This document shows, in pieces, positions 52,621-61,168 of a stretch of 64,000 nt of DNA (its first letter is position 1; the number at the start of each line of letters is the position of its first letter). The DNA lies in assembly GCA_045531905.1 (NCBI GenBank), contig JAZSEY010000020.1, positions 62,001-126,000 of the forward strand, written 5' to 3'. The notes below the pieces were generated by a model. It saw only the letters and a list, made by a program, of their open reading frames with translations, ran no database searches and was not told the origin of the DNA. The DNA comes from RGIG6919 sp045531905 (lineage in GTDB: Bacteria > Bacillota > Clostridia > Lachnospirales > Lachnospiraceae). The translations under genes were made by a program, and so were the position numbers.

Positions 52621-52673
52621 TTTGTATGTTGCTTGTATCAGCAACAAAAAACAGTAATGGAGGTAGTTACAAT

Positions 52674-53855
52674 ATGGAGAATTTTCAGTTTTACAGTCCG
52701 ACAGAATTTGTGTTTGGAAAGGACACAGAGAACCAATGTGGTGAGTATGTTAAAAAATATGGTGGAACAAAGGTATTGATACATTATGGTTCCGGTTCCG
52801 TCGTGCGCTCTGGGTTATTAGATAGAGTTAAGACATCCTTGGATGCAGCAGGTATTGCATATGTAGAGCTTGGTGGTGTGCAGCCAAATCCTAGAGATAC
52901 CAAGATTTATGAGGGTATTGAGATTTGCCGTAAGAAGAATGTAGATTTCATTCTTTCTGTAGGGGGTGGCTCTTGTATAGATAGTGCAAAAGGTATTGCA
53001 TTAGGTGCTCTTTATGATGGTGATTTCTGGGATTTCTATGAGAGAAAAGCAGAAGTGACAAAGGCACTTCCGATTGGTACAGTACTTACTATCGCAGCAG
53101 CAGGTAGTGAGGGTTCTGGTGCATCTGTGGTTACAAAAGAAGATGGTATGTGGAAGAGAGATGTTGGTTCTGACTTATTAAGACCAAGATTTTCTATTTT
53201 GAATCCACAGCTTACCTGCACACTTCCTGCTTATCAGACTGCATGTGGAGCAACTGATATTATGGCTCATGTATTTGAGAGATATTTTACCAATACAAAG
53301 GAAGTGGAGATTACCGATCGACTTTGTGAGGCAGTCTTATTAACGATGGTAAAAGAGACACCACGTGTGATTGCTGATCCTAATAACTATGAAGCAAGAG
53401 CCAACATTATGTGGGCGGGTACTGTAGCACACAATGACATCGTTGGTGTCGGCAGAGGACAGGATTGGAATAGCCATGGTATTGAGCATGAGCTTTCAGG
53501 TCTTTATGATTGTGCTCATGGTGCAGGTCTTGCAGTGGTTATGCCGGCATGGATGGAATTTGTTATGGAACATGATGTGATGCGATTTGCACAGGTTGCA
53601 GAACGTGTCTGGGGTGTTCAAATGAATTATGCAGATCCTGCTGATACAGCGAAAAAAGGTATCAAAGCATTTCGTCAATTTCTTCATGATATCGGTATGC
53701 CAATAAATTTTGCAGAACTTGGTGCAAAGGAAGAAGATATCCCAACATTGGTAGACAAATTCGGTATTGGTGATGGTAAGACAGGTGGCTTTGTGGCACT
53801 TTCTGCTGAGGATGTGGCTAGTATATTGAAGTTGGCTGTGAAGGCAACAATATAG
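52674..53855 (+). CDS. Iron-containing alcohol dehydrogenase (BDH/YqhD-like)
   Basis: 393 residues from the ATG at 52674 (GGAGG upstream). The NAD(P)-binding half has LSVGGGSCIDSAKGIALGAL. The metal site is formed by ACGATDIMAHVFE (Asp, His), HGIEHELSGLYDCAHGAGLA (two His) and the surrounding helix. It fits the NADPH-linked butanol/aldehyde reductase branch of group III alcohol dehydrogenases. It likely reduces aldehydes made in fermentation or from lipid oxidation. It is a single gene or co-transcribed with the next. Confidence 0.93.
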   Translation: MENFQFYSPTEFVFGKDTENQCGEYVKKYGGTKVLIHYGSGSVVRSGLLDRVKTSLDAAGIAYVELGGVQPNPRDTKIYEGIEICRKKNVDFILSVGGGSCIDSAKGIALGALYDGDFWDFYERKAEVTKALPIGTVLTIAAAGSEGSGASVVTKEDGMWKRDVGSDLLRPRFSILNPQLTCTLPAYQTACGATDIMAHVFERYFTNTKEVEITDRLCEAVLLTMVKETPRVIADPNNYEARANIMWAGTVAHNDIVGVGRGQDWNSHGIEHELSGLYDCAHGAGLAVVMPAWMEFVMEHDVMRFAQVAERVWGVQMNYADPADTAKKGIKAFRQFLHDIGMPINFAELGAKEEDIPTLVDKFGIGDGKTGGFVALSAEDVASILKLAVKATI

Positions 53856-53877
53856 TTAAATAAATTGAGGATGTATT

Positions 53878-54951
53878 ATGAAAAACAAAAGAATAAGCAG
53901 TCATGTCGGTATTCAAATTTGTTATTTCTTCTTAATGGGATATTTGATTGCTTTTGTAATGACTATCTTTGAGGCGTTTGTCAATATTCCGCTTCCGCCA
54001 GTGTATTTGTTATGGCGCATACGAGAGATGATGGAATGGCCACAGAGTATGATACTGGGCCTTGTTATCTCAGGCAGCATTGTTATATGCAGATGGACTG
54101 TGGTAGAGGTGACTAGAGAGCATGTTTTTATACGCAGATTGTTTACCAGCAAGATGCTAAGATTAGAAGATTTTGTGAAGCATGAAGTGCGTAATAAAGA
54201 GATTATGATTTCTGCGTTGTATTTAAAATTGTCCAAGGCTTATCTTGTGTTTAACACCTCTAATGCCACTAAGAAGTATCGTTTGTATGCTTTTCGGGAT
54301 AAGCAGATGGAAGCTGTGTTGGAACAGATACGACTGCAACGAAACAGGAATCTTTCCATTGAAGAAAAAATCGAAATTCAGGATGCAGTGAACGAAAATG
54401 TTTTCTATGCTGACGAAGAAGTTGAGCTGGAAGAAGAATTATCGAATAATGAATTTTTCTTTCCTGTAAATGTCTTTGTGAGATGTGAAAAACAGCGCGT
54501 CAAATATGTTATGAGAATCCTTTTGATAGTAGGTGCTATTCTATTGATTGGCACTATTCAGGAAATTGCTAGTGGTGATATGATTGCCTATGACGCAAGT
54601 GTGGCGATAATTGCCTGTGTGGTCATGATTTCTGCGTATCCTATATTGCTGTGGCACATATCAAAGCGTAGTAAAATGTGTCCGGAACGTATCTTTATAG
54701 ATGGTGAACACATATGGGTGGATAAGCAGTGTTTCCATTTTAATAATGTGACTTCCATTGAATTGACTTCTGTTCATAAAGCAACAGATTCAGTGTATGC
54801 TGTTCAATACTACATGACCATTTATCAGCTTGGTGAGTATTACAAGTTTTGGCTTGGTTCAGAAGGTAGCAATGCAGGTTATTCATCCTTTTGTCAGGTG
54901 CTTGAACGGGCATTAGTAATGTATCCAGAGAAAATTAGATACAAAAAGTAA
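53878..54951 (+). CDS. Hypothetical membrane protein with two TM pairs
   Basis: 357 residues, starting 22 bp after the dehydrogenase with GAGGATG as SD. Hydrophobic pairs at ~13-35/58-78 and ~218-238/245-265 each precede a ~90-residue beta-rich cytosolic stretch (VEVTREHVFIRRLFTSKMLR; RIFIDGEHIWVDKQCFHF) that looks PH-like. This suggests two repeats of a TM-TM-PH-like unit. Function unknown. A terminator follows. Confidence 0.65.
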   Translation: MKNKRISSHVGIQICYFFLMGYLIAFVMTIFEAFVNIPLPPVYLLWRIREMMEWPQSMILGLVISGSIVICRWTVVEVTREHVFIRRLFTSKMLRLEDFVKHEVRNKEIMISALYLKLSKAYLVFNTSNATKKYRLYAFRDKQMEAVLEQIRLQRNRNLSIEEKIEIQDAVNENVFYADEEVELEEELSNNEFFFPVNVFVRCEKQRVKYVMRILLIVGAILLIGTIQEIASGDMIAYDASVAIIACVVMISAYPILLWHISKRSKMCPERIFIDGEHIWVDKQCFHFNNVTSIELTSVHKATDSVYAVQYYMTIYQLGEYYKFWLGSEGSNAGYSSFCQVLERALVMYPEKIRYKK

Positions 54952-54955
54952 TATA

Positions 54956-54992
54956 AAGCGTCATTGTGATAACATTCACAATGGCGCTTTTC
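54956..54992 (+). terminator. Intrinsic terminator
   Basis: AAGCGTCATTGTG pairs with CACAATGGCGCTT (one G.T pair), then TTTTC. It separates the preceding unit from the ABC operon. Confidence 0.87.
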
Positions 54993-55025
54993 ATTGTCTG
55001 GATTACATTTAGAATAAAATACAAA

Positions 55026-55072
55026 ACTTTTTGTAAAATATAGTTGACAAAAAGTAAAGATAGTGATATATT
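55026..55072 (+). promoter_or_regulatory. ABC-XRE operon promoter with operator-like inverted repeat
   Basis: TTGACA (55044-55049), 17 bp, TATATT (55067-55072). ACTTTTTGT (55026-55034) and ACAAAAAGT (55047-55055) form a perfect 9-bp inverted repeat with a 12-bp gap, the right arm covering the -35. The XRE regulator at the end of this operon is the obvious candidate to bind it. Confidence 0.65.
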
Positions 55073-55131
55073 CAATGCATATCATGATAGTAACAATTAA
55101 CGAGATACATATTTTAGAAGGAGGTTTCAGT

Positions 55132-56052
55132 ATGAAACTGGAAGTAAAGGATATTAGAAAATCCTTTGGCGACAAAGAGATTTTAAAAGGTATTTCCTTC
55201 TCCGTAGAAAGTGGCAAGGCATTAGGCTTGCTTGGTCGAAACGGAGCAGGTAAGACAACTACCATTCGAGTGTTGATGGATGTGTTCCATGCCAACAGTG
55301 GTGAGATTTTGTTAGATGGTAAGAAGTTTAATCCAAGAAAGGTACAGATTGGATATTTGCCGGAAGAGAGAGGACTTTATCCGAAGAGAACCGTAATCGA
55401 GCAGATGGTATATCTTGCAAGACTTCGCGGTGTATCTAAGCAGAAGGCGCTTAAGAATGCGAAGAAGTGGCTTAACAGAATGGATATGATGCAGTATCAG
55501 ATGGATTTGCTTGAAAAATTGTCTAAGGGTAATCAGCAGAAGGTACAGCTTGCATCTACTTTAGTTTGTGACCCGGATATTGTTATTTTAGATGAACCAT
55601 TTAGTGGTCTGGATCCTGTGAATTCACAGATTTTGAAGGATGTTGTAAGAGATTTGATTGGGGAAGGTAAGATTGTTATTTTCTCCAGTCATCAGATGAG
55701 CTATGTGGAAGAGTTTTGTGAAGAAGTGGCCATTATCAATCATGGTGAAATTGTACTAAGTGGAAACTTAGATGAGATTAAGCGAGAATTTGGTAAGGAT
55801 CAGTTAGTGTTAAGTGGAATCGATATGACGGTGGAGCAAACAAAAGCAGTTGTGGAGAACGAATTGAAAGATGTCTTGGAAGTAACTGGCGATACAAAGC
55901 AAGATGTTATCGTGAAGGTGGCTGGTGGTGTTACCAGAACGCAGCTATTGAAGAAGATAACAGATATCGCGGAATTTGAGTTAGAACATTTTGATACTTA
56001 TAAACCATCATTGAATGATATTTTTGTTGCGAAGGTAGGTGAGGAAGCATGA
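55132..56052 (+). CDS. ABC transporter ATP-binding protein (NatA-like)
   Basis: 306 residues from the ATG at 55132 after AAGGAGG. Walker A LLGRNGAGKTTTI, Q-loop region IGYLPEERGLYPKR, signature LSKGNQQKVQLA, Walker B IVILDEPFSGLDP, H-loop SSHQM. A C-terminal ~80-residue domain is present (DUF4162-like), as in NatA/YhaQ. It pairs with the ABC-2 permease overlapping by 4 nt. Na+ or drug/peptide efflux are family options. Confidence 0.93.
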   Translation: MKLEVKDIRKSFGDKEILKGISFSVESGKALGLLGRNGAGKTTTIRVLMDVFHANSGEILLDGKKFNPRKVQIGYLPEERGLYPKRTVIEQMVYLARLRGVSKQKALKNAKKWLNRMDMMQYQMDLLEKLSKGNQQKVQLASTLVCDPDIVILDEPFSGLDPVNSQILKDVVRDLIGEGKIVIFSSHQMSYVEEFCEEVAIINHGEIVLSGNLDEIKREFGKDQLVLSGIDMTVEQTKAVVENELKDVLEVTGDTKQDVIVKVAGGVTRTQLLKKITDIAEFELEHFDTYKPSLNDIFVAKVGEEA

Positions 56053-57308
56053 AAAAATTAATGACTATATATCAATTTGAATTGATGAGTTACATTAAGA
56101 ATAAGTCTTTTATGATAACAACGATTCTTTTGGCTGTCATACTTGGTCTGGCTATGTTTTTGCCTAGAGTGTTTGATATGTCTGAGATTTTGGGGATTGA
56201 AAGCACAGTAGAGGATTCTGCTGATGAAGACAAAGAGGATGTATCTGATGACGAATTAGAGCAGCTTGGTATTGTAGATCCGAATGGATATTTTACCCAG
56301 GAGGTATTGGGAGAGGTATTCCCAGAAGCAAAGTTTACCTTTATGGATTCTGTAGATGATATGAAAAAGTCAATTCAGGAAGAAAAATTATCAGGTGGAT
56401 TCTATGTGATTGATGATTTGAACTATGAGTATTATGTGTGGAATAGTAGCATGATGGATGGCAATTCGTATATTTTCGAATCAGTAATGTCTATGCTTCA
56501 CAAGCAGATTTATTGTGCACAAAATGGTTTGGATTACACGACCTTTGTAGCAGAATATGATGCTCCTGTGAATGGTGAACAAAAGGTACTTGGTAAGGAT
56601 GCAGAAGATAATTATTGGTATTGTTATGCGTTGGTAATTGTTGTATTTATGGTTATCATTATGTATGGAACTATGATAGCAACTGCCGTGACCACTGAAA
56701 AGAGTAATCGAGCAATCGAAGTACTTGTGACCAGTATAGATTCTACTTATCTGTTGTTCGGTAAGGTATTAGCTGGTGTGACTGCTGCTATTGTACAGAT
56801 TGGTTTGATTTTGGGCGCTGTATTGGTTGGTTATTCTGTGAATCATACCTATTGGGGCGACAAGTTGGATATGCTATTAGACATTCCGAGTGAAGTGTTA
56901 ATTGGTTTTGCCATTTTTGGTGTTGGCGGATTTTTATTCTACGCATTCCTTTATGGAGCTGTTGGTGCTTTGGCATCGAAGACAGAAGATATTAATAAGA
57001 CCTCAGGTGCTGTGCAGATGATGATTATGATTGTATATTTTGTTGTATTGTTACAGTTAGATAAACCAGATGGTATTGCCATGAAGGTTTGTTCATATCT
57101 TCCGGTTTCCTCTTATTCTGCTATGTTTGTGCGTATAGGTATGGGAACTGTAGAAACTTGGGAACTTGTAGTATCGGCAGTTATATTATATGTATCCATT
57201 ATTTTTGTTGGCTGGTTAGCTGCCAAGATTTATCGTATGGGTACGCTTCGATATGGTAATCCAATTTCTTTAACAAAGGCGATTAAGGATTTGAAAAAAG
57301 CAGAGTAG
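56049..57308 (+). CDS. ABC-2 type permease (NatB-like)
   Basis: 419 residues, ATG overlapping the ATPase stop. TM1 is at ~20-38, a ~150-residue extracellular domain with an acidic stretch (SADEDKEDVSDDELEQLG), then five TM segments from ~187 onward, containing the EKSNRAIEVLVTSI motif typical of NatB/YhaP. It forms the membrane part of the exporter with the upstream ATPase. Confidence 0.92.
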   Translation: MKKLMTIYQFELMSYIKNKSFMITTILLAVILGLAMFLPRVFDMSEILGIESTVEDSADEDKEDVSDDELEQLGIVDPNGYFTQEVLGEVFPEAKFTFMDSVDDMKKSIQEEKLSGGFYVIDDLNYEYYVWNSSMMDGNSYIFESVMSMLHKQIYCAQNGLDYTTFVAEYDAPVNGEQKVLGKDAEDNYWYCYALVIVVFMVIIMYGTMIATAVTTEKSNRAIEVLVTSIDSTYLLFGKVLAGVTAAIVQIGLILGAVLVGYSVNHTYWGDKLDMLLDIPSEVLIGFAIFGVGGFLFYAFLYGAVGALASKTEDINKTSGAVQMMIMIVYFVVLLQLDKPDGIAMKVCSYLPVSSYSAMFVRIGMGTVETWELVVSAVILYVSIIFVGWLAAKIYRMGTLRYGNPISLTKAIKDLKKAE

Positions 57309-57318
57309 GTGAATGGAT

Positions 57319-57894
57319 ATGAATGTGGAATATATATTAGGTATGGGTGTAGGTGTCCTATGTGGTTTTCTCCTTGTGTTTTTGTTGTTTCGATTGGTTA
57401 ATAAACTGGGCGGAAGAATTGGAACTGGTGGAAAAATAGGTCCCAGATGTGCCGAAGACCAATTCGACGAGAGACAATTGCTGGCAAGAGGAATTGCGTA
57501 CAAAAAGGCATTTTTCGCATTGATGATATATGTGTCAGTAGTATCTTTGTTGTATGAATTTGCTGATGTGAAAGTGTTCATGTCGTTTGCCGGTATGTGG
57601 CTTGGTATCTGTATTTCTATTGTGATTTTTGCAGGTGTTTGTATTTTTCATGACGCCTATATGAACTTATATGAGAATGCCAAGGGGATTATTATGACAT
57701 TTAGCATAATTGCGGTTTTGAATGTGATAGGTGGACTTGGCATCATAATGGGAGACGTACCGTTGTTAAAGAATGGTGTTTTATCAACGAATTGCGTTAA
57801 TCTGATGGTAGGACTTACATTTATAATCATTTTAGTTATGTTTGTTGGCAAGGTGATTTACAACAAACAGCTGGATGAAGAAGATGAGGAGTAG
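57319..57894 (+). CDS. Hypothetical five-TM membrane protein
   Basis: 191 residues. The ATG at 57319 is 7 nt from AGGTG; an ATG at 57313 is in frame. About five TM segments, with a cytosolic segment CAEDQFDERQLLARGIAYK whose DER..L..G pattern recurs in XRE-associated membrane proteins. It lies between the ABC-2 permease and the XRE gene. Role unknown; it may sense or tune the ABC system. Confidence 0.7.
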   Translation: MNVEYILGMGVGVLCGFLLVFLLFRLVNKLGGRIGTGGKIGPRCAEDQFDERQLLARGIAYKKAFFALMIYVSVVSLLYEFADVKVFMSFAGMWLGICISIVIFAGVCIFHDAYMNLYENAKGIIMTFSIIAVLNVIGGLGIIMGDVPLLKNGVLSTNCVNLMVGLTFIIILVMFVGKVIYNKQLDEEDEE

Positions 57895-57897
57895 CCT

Positions 57898-58092
57898 ATG
57901 AAGAATTTAAAAATGAAATCTGCCCGGGCTGCCCTAGATATGTCGCAACAGGATTTGGCAACAGCAGTGAATGTGTCGAGACAGACTATTAATTCTATCG
58001 AAAAGGGTGATTATAATCCCACCATTAACTTGTGCAGGTCAATTTGTAAAGTGCTAGGCAAGACCTTGGATGAATTGTTCTGGGAAGATTGA
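57898..58092 (+). CDS. XRE family HTH regulator
   Basis: 64 residues, a lone HTH: LDMSQQDLATAVNVSRQTIN and SIEKGDYNPTINL. It starts 3 nt after the membrane protein gene and closes the ABC operon. Same class as the XRE protein at 35557 but in the reverse order with its membrane partner. It likely represses the ABC promoter through the ACTTTTTGT inverted repeat. Confidence 0.93.
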   Translation: MKNLKMKSARAALDMSQQDLATAVNVSRQTINSIEKGDYNPTINLCRSICKVLGKTLDELFWED

Positions 58093-58122
58093 GTTCTGTT
58101 TAAAAAATTAAATAAATATGTG

Positions 58123-58151
58123 TAGAAAACCTCTCCTAAAAGTGTTATAAT
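58123..58151 (+). promoter_or_regulatory. Promoter of the hydrogenase-chemoreceptor gene
   Basis: TAGAAA (58123-58128), 17 bp, TATAAT (58146-58151), 43 bp before the start codon. Its upstream part holds the left arm of an inverted repeat whose right arm covers the SD. Confidence 0.55.
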
Positions 58152-58194
58152 TTTCCTATGTGACTGAATGGAAAAACATATGGGGAGGTTTTTT
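58126..58194 (+). terminator. Read-through terminator overlapping the SD of the hydrogenase-chemoreceptor gene
   Basis: AAAACCTCTCC (58126-58136) pairs with GGGGAGGTTTT (58182-58192; one T.G pair) and is followed by a T-run up to 58194. Only transcripts entering from upstream contain both arms; those starting from the local promoter lack the left arm. It should stop XRE-operon read-through and hide the GGGGAGG. Confidence 0.55.
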
Positions 58195-60123
58195 ATGAGT
58201 GGTTTAGTTTATACTAATGATTCTTGTATTGGTTGCAACAAGTGTATCCGAGCATGTAGTTGCGATGGGGCCAACATTGCAAAAGAAGTGGATGGAAGGA
58301 ATTACATCGAGGTAGATGCTGAGAAATGTATTGCATGTGGAGCATGCTTTGACGTGTGTGAGCATCATGCCCGTTCTTTTATGGATGACACAGAGAGATT
58401 CTTTGCGGATTTGGCAAAGGGTGAGCGTATCTCTATCATTTTAGCACCTGCATTTAAGGCAAATTACTATAGTGAATATGAGAAGATTTTGGGTGGTTTA
58501 AAGAAGTGTGGTGTTAACCAGATTATTAGTGCTTCCTTTGGTGCAGATATTACTACATGGGCTTATATTAAGTATATTACTGAGAATAACTTTATGGGCG
58601 GAATTTCTCAGCCATGTCCAGCGGTAGTAGGTTATATTGAAAAGTATATTCCAGAGTTAATTGACAAGCTGATGCCTGTACATAGTCCAATGATGTGTAG
58701 TGCTATTTATGCTAAGAAGTATATGGGTATTACAGATAAATTGGCATTTATCAGTCCATGTATTGCAAAGAAGAATGAGATTGATGATCCGAATACGGAT
58801 GGTTATATTTCATACAATGTTACCTTTGATCATTTGATGAAGTATGTGAGAGAGCATAATGTATATGGTCCTGCAGTTTCAGATGATGTACCATATGGTT
58901 TAGGTTCAATTTACCCAATGCCGGGTGGTTTGAAGGAGAATGTATACTGGTTATTAGGTCAGGATGCATTTGTTCGTCAGATGGAAGGCGAGCAGCATAT
59001 GTACCATTATCTGGAGAAGATGAAGGGTAAGATTAAGGCAAATATGACACCATTCCTCTTCATTGACGCCTTGAATTGTAGCGGTGGTTGTCTCTATGGT
59101 ACAGCCATTGAAGAGAAGATGAATCAGGCAGATGATGTTATCTGTAATTTACAGAAGATTAAGGAAGTTAGCGATAAGCAGGGTAAGAAGAGTGCTTGGG
59201 AAGAGACTCTAACACCAGCAAAACGTTTGCAGAAGCTCAACAAACAGTTTGAGAATTTGAGTCTGATGGATTTCATTCGCAGATACACAGATAAGAGTGC
59301 CGGATGTAGAATCAATCATCCTTCTGATGAAGAATTAGATGAGATTTTCATGACCATGAATAAGGATACCAGAGACAAGCGCAATATCAATTGTAGTTGT
59401 TGTGGTTATCAGACATGCACAGATATGGCGGTTGCCATTCACAATGGTTTCAATCATAAAGAGAATTGTATTCACTATGTAAAGGATTTAGCCATTGAAG
59501 AGAAGGAATACATTGATGGTCTCATGCAAGATATGAATGAAAAGAACGAGCGTGAGCAGGAGCAAAAGCAGATTATCTTCGATATCATTAATGAGAACTT
59601 TGCTGACTTGTCCAATTCCGTTGCAAGTGTAGAGAGTAGTAGTAATGCTAACGCAGAGAACAGCGGCGAGATTTCAGATGCCATGTCAAATGTGCGTGAT
59701 TTTGCTGCGAAACTTAGAAGTTCATTAGAGCATATCCGTAGTTATTTGGAAGCTTTGGAAGAGAATAACAATGACGTTATCAATATTGCCAGTCAGACTA
59801 ACCTCCTAGCATTGAATGCTTCTATTGAGGCTGCTAGAGCGGGTGAAGCAGGAAGAGGCTTCTCTGTAGTAGCTGAGCAGATTAAGGTTTTGGCTGAGAG
59901 TTCAAAGGAAACTGTTACAGAAAGTAGTCAGACAAAGTCGGATATAGAAAACAACGTTAATACTATCTTACAGGAGGCAGACCAGTTGCTTGAGATTTTG
60001 CATACTGTAGATGACAAGACACAGAATTTGGCAGCATCTTCAGAAGAGATTGCAAGTTCTATTCAGTTGATTTCGGACATCACATCGGATGTAACTGAGA
60101 AACTTGAACAAATTACATTGTAA
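58195..60123 (+). CDS. [FeFe]-hydrogenase-like sensor fused to a chemoreceptor signalling domain
   Basis: 642 residues from the ATG at 58195 (GGGGAGG 8 nt upstream). Two 4Fe-4S ferredoxin motifs come first: Cys11/14/17/21 and Cys45/48/51/55. The H-cluster domain (~75-330) keeps four Cys in the expected places: QPCP (C141), SPCIAKK (C189) and NCSGGC (C295, C299). A third Fe-S motif follows, C400-x2-C403-x4-C408-x16-C425. The C-terminal ~190 residues form an MCP domain with NLLALNASIEAARAGEAGRG. There is no TM or HAMP, so it is cytosolic. It resembles the sensory (HydS-type) [FeFe]-hydrogenases and probably reports H2 or redox state to the chemotaxis pathway. Catalysis is unproven. Confidence 0.9.
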   Translation: MSGLVYTNDSCIGCNKCIRACSCDGANIAKEVDGRNYIEVDAEKCIACGACFDVCEHHARSFMDDTERFFADLAKGERISIILAPAFKANYYSEYEKILGGLKKCGVNQIISASFGADITTWAYIKYITENNFMGGISQPCPAVVGYIEKYIPELIDKLMPVHSPMMCSAIYAKKYMGITDKLAFISPCIAKKNEIDDPNTDGYISYNVTFDHLMKYVREHNVYGPAVSDDVPYGLGSIYPMPGGLKENVYWLLGQDAFVRQMEGEQHMYHYLEKMKGKIKANMTPFLFIDALNCSGGCLYGTAIEEKMNQADDVICNLQKIKEVSDKQGKKSAWEETLTPAKRLQKLNKQFENLSLMDFIRRYTDKSAGCRINHPSDEELDEIFMTMNKDTRDKRNINCSCCGYQTCTDMAVAIHNGFNHKENCIHYVKDLAIEEKEYIDGLMQDMNEKNEREQEQKQIIFDIINENFADLSNSVASVESSSNANAENSGEISDAMSNVRDFAAKLRSSLEHIRSYLEALEENNNDVINIASQTNLLALNASIEAARAGEAGRGFSVVAEQIKVLAESSKETVTESSQTKSDIENNVNTILQEADQLLEILHTVDDKTQNLAASSEEIASSIQLISDITSDVTEKLEQITL

Positions 60124-60334
60124 ATGATACAGGGGAATTTGTGCATGGCATTTACTCGTTAAGAATGTCTAAGCATATTCTGTGAAATATATTGCTCACA
60201 CATAAAACTCGCGTAGAGAGCAGCTTGCAGGTTGCTCTCTAGCGAGTTTTATGTGTGAGCTTATATTTTGCACAGAACATGCTAATACCTTCTAAACAAG
60301 TAACTGATATGCCGAGAATTCCCCTGTATCATTT
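60122..60334. repeat. Large palindrome, copy 3 of the dispersed element
   Basis: Perfect 18-bp outer arms at 60122-60139 and 60317-60334. Inner complementary blocks include GCTCACACATAAAACTCGC (60193-60211) with GCGAGTTTTATGTGTGAGC, and the centre near 60228 is GAGAGCA...TGCTCTC. The stop codons of both flanking convergent genes lie inside the outer arms. The tail at 60270-60300 (GCACAGAACATGCTAATACC, TTCTAAACAAG) matches the tails of copies 1 and 2. Confidence 0.8.
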
Positions 60335-61165
60335 ATTAGTAATTGTTGTCGGAAGGATTCCAAATCCATATACATTTTTTCCCCTATATTGAAACACTTC
60401 ATAATATTCATCTTCATCTCCTGAATCGGACAGGGTTAATTGGTAGTTGTTGTAAAACTCTACATCTGTCAGATTTAATCCCGGATAAGGAACTTCAATG
60501 TTCTTGGCTGATATTTTTTTGCCTTCGATTAATCGTATATAAATGGTTTCAGAGAGGGCAAATTGCAGTTTTTCTTCTGAATATATATTATAAATTGGGG
60601 CGCAATCATCCACAACTTCATTGACTTCTGCTGCCAGGATAGTTCCCTTTTCTGTCATTAGAATCGTGTGTTGTAATGAATTATCAAATTTATAAAAGCG
60701 AATGACCCATAAATAACAGGAATAGGTATGAAAAGAAGTATCTGTGTATCGATAAATCTCTGTATCCCAGGAATACCAGTTATTGTATGAAGAAGAAAGT
60801 GAATAAGGATAAACTCCGGCATTGTAAAAAACATCTAGTGATTTCTTTGCTTTTTCGATTGCCTGCATTTCTGTGAGAAACGTCTCGGATTCTGATGCAA
60901 TGTCTACAGTGCTTTGCCAAGTTCCAGCAATTAACTTCATTCGGTCTAAGGTAGAAAGCTGTTCAGAAGCAATGCGTGCCATGGCAGTATTTGATGCCAG
61001 ATAGTAATCCTCCGGTGCAGTAGAGACCGTATTCAAATTGCTCTTGCTAGTAATTTCCATAGCTATTTGCGGGATAAATAATCCGCACAATATAGAAGTG
61101 ATTGTGAGCATAACACCAAGTGTTGTCGACATATGTAATTTAGGATTTTTGAAATGTCGTAACAT
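60329..61165 (-). CDS. Hypothetical membrane-anchored protein in the two-component operon
   Basis: 278 residues. One N-terminal TM or uncleaved signal (~15-38, TLGVMLTITSILCGLFIP) precedes a ~240-residue extracellular domain rich in Tyr, Ser and Thr. No motif recognised. It starts 3 nt after the kinase stop and is the third gene of the RR-HK operon, so it may be an accessory sensor. Its stop codon lies in the arm of the palindrome at 60122-60334. Confidence 0.75.
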   Translation of the reverse strand: MLRHFKNPKLHMSTTLGVMLTITSILCGLFIPQIAMEITSKSNLNTVSTAPEDYYLASNTAMARIASEQLSTLDRMKLIAGTWQSTVDIASESETFLTEMQAIEKAKKSLDVFYNAGVYPYSLSSSYNNWYSWDTEIYRYTDTSFHTYSCYLWVIRFYKFDNSLQHTILMTEKGTILAAEVNEVVDDCAPIYNIYSEEKLQFALSETIYIRLIEGKKISAKNIEVPYPGLNLTDVEFYNNYQLTLSDSGDEDEYYEVFQYRGKNVYGFGILPTTITNK

Positions 61166-61168
61166 ACA

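Noticed and set aside
58168..58194. Earlier ATG for the hydrogenase-chemoreceptor.
   Set aside because: The strong GGGGAGG lies after it, 8 nt before the ATG at 58195, and the ferredoxin domain starts there.
58195..60123. Metabolic [FeFe]-hydrogenase.
   Set aside because: The C-terminal chemoreceptor domain, altered L1 motif and lack of partner subunits favour a sensor.
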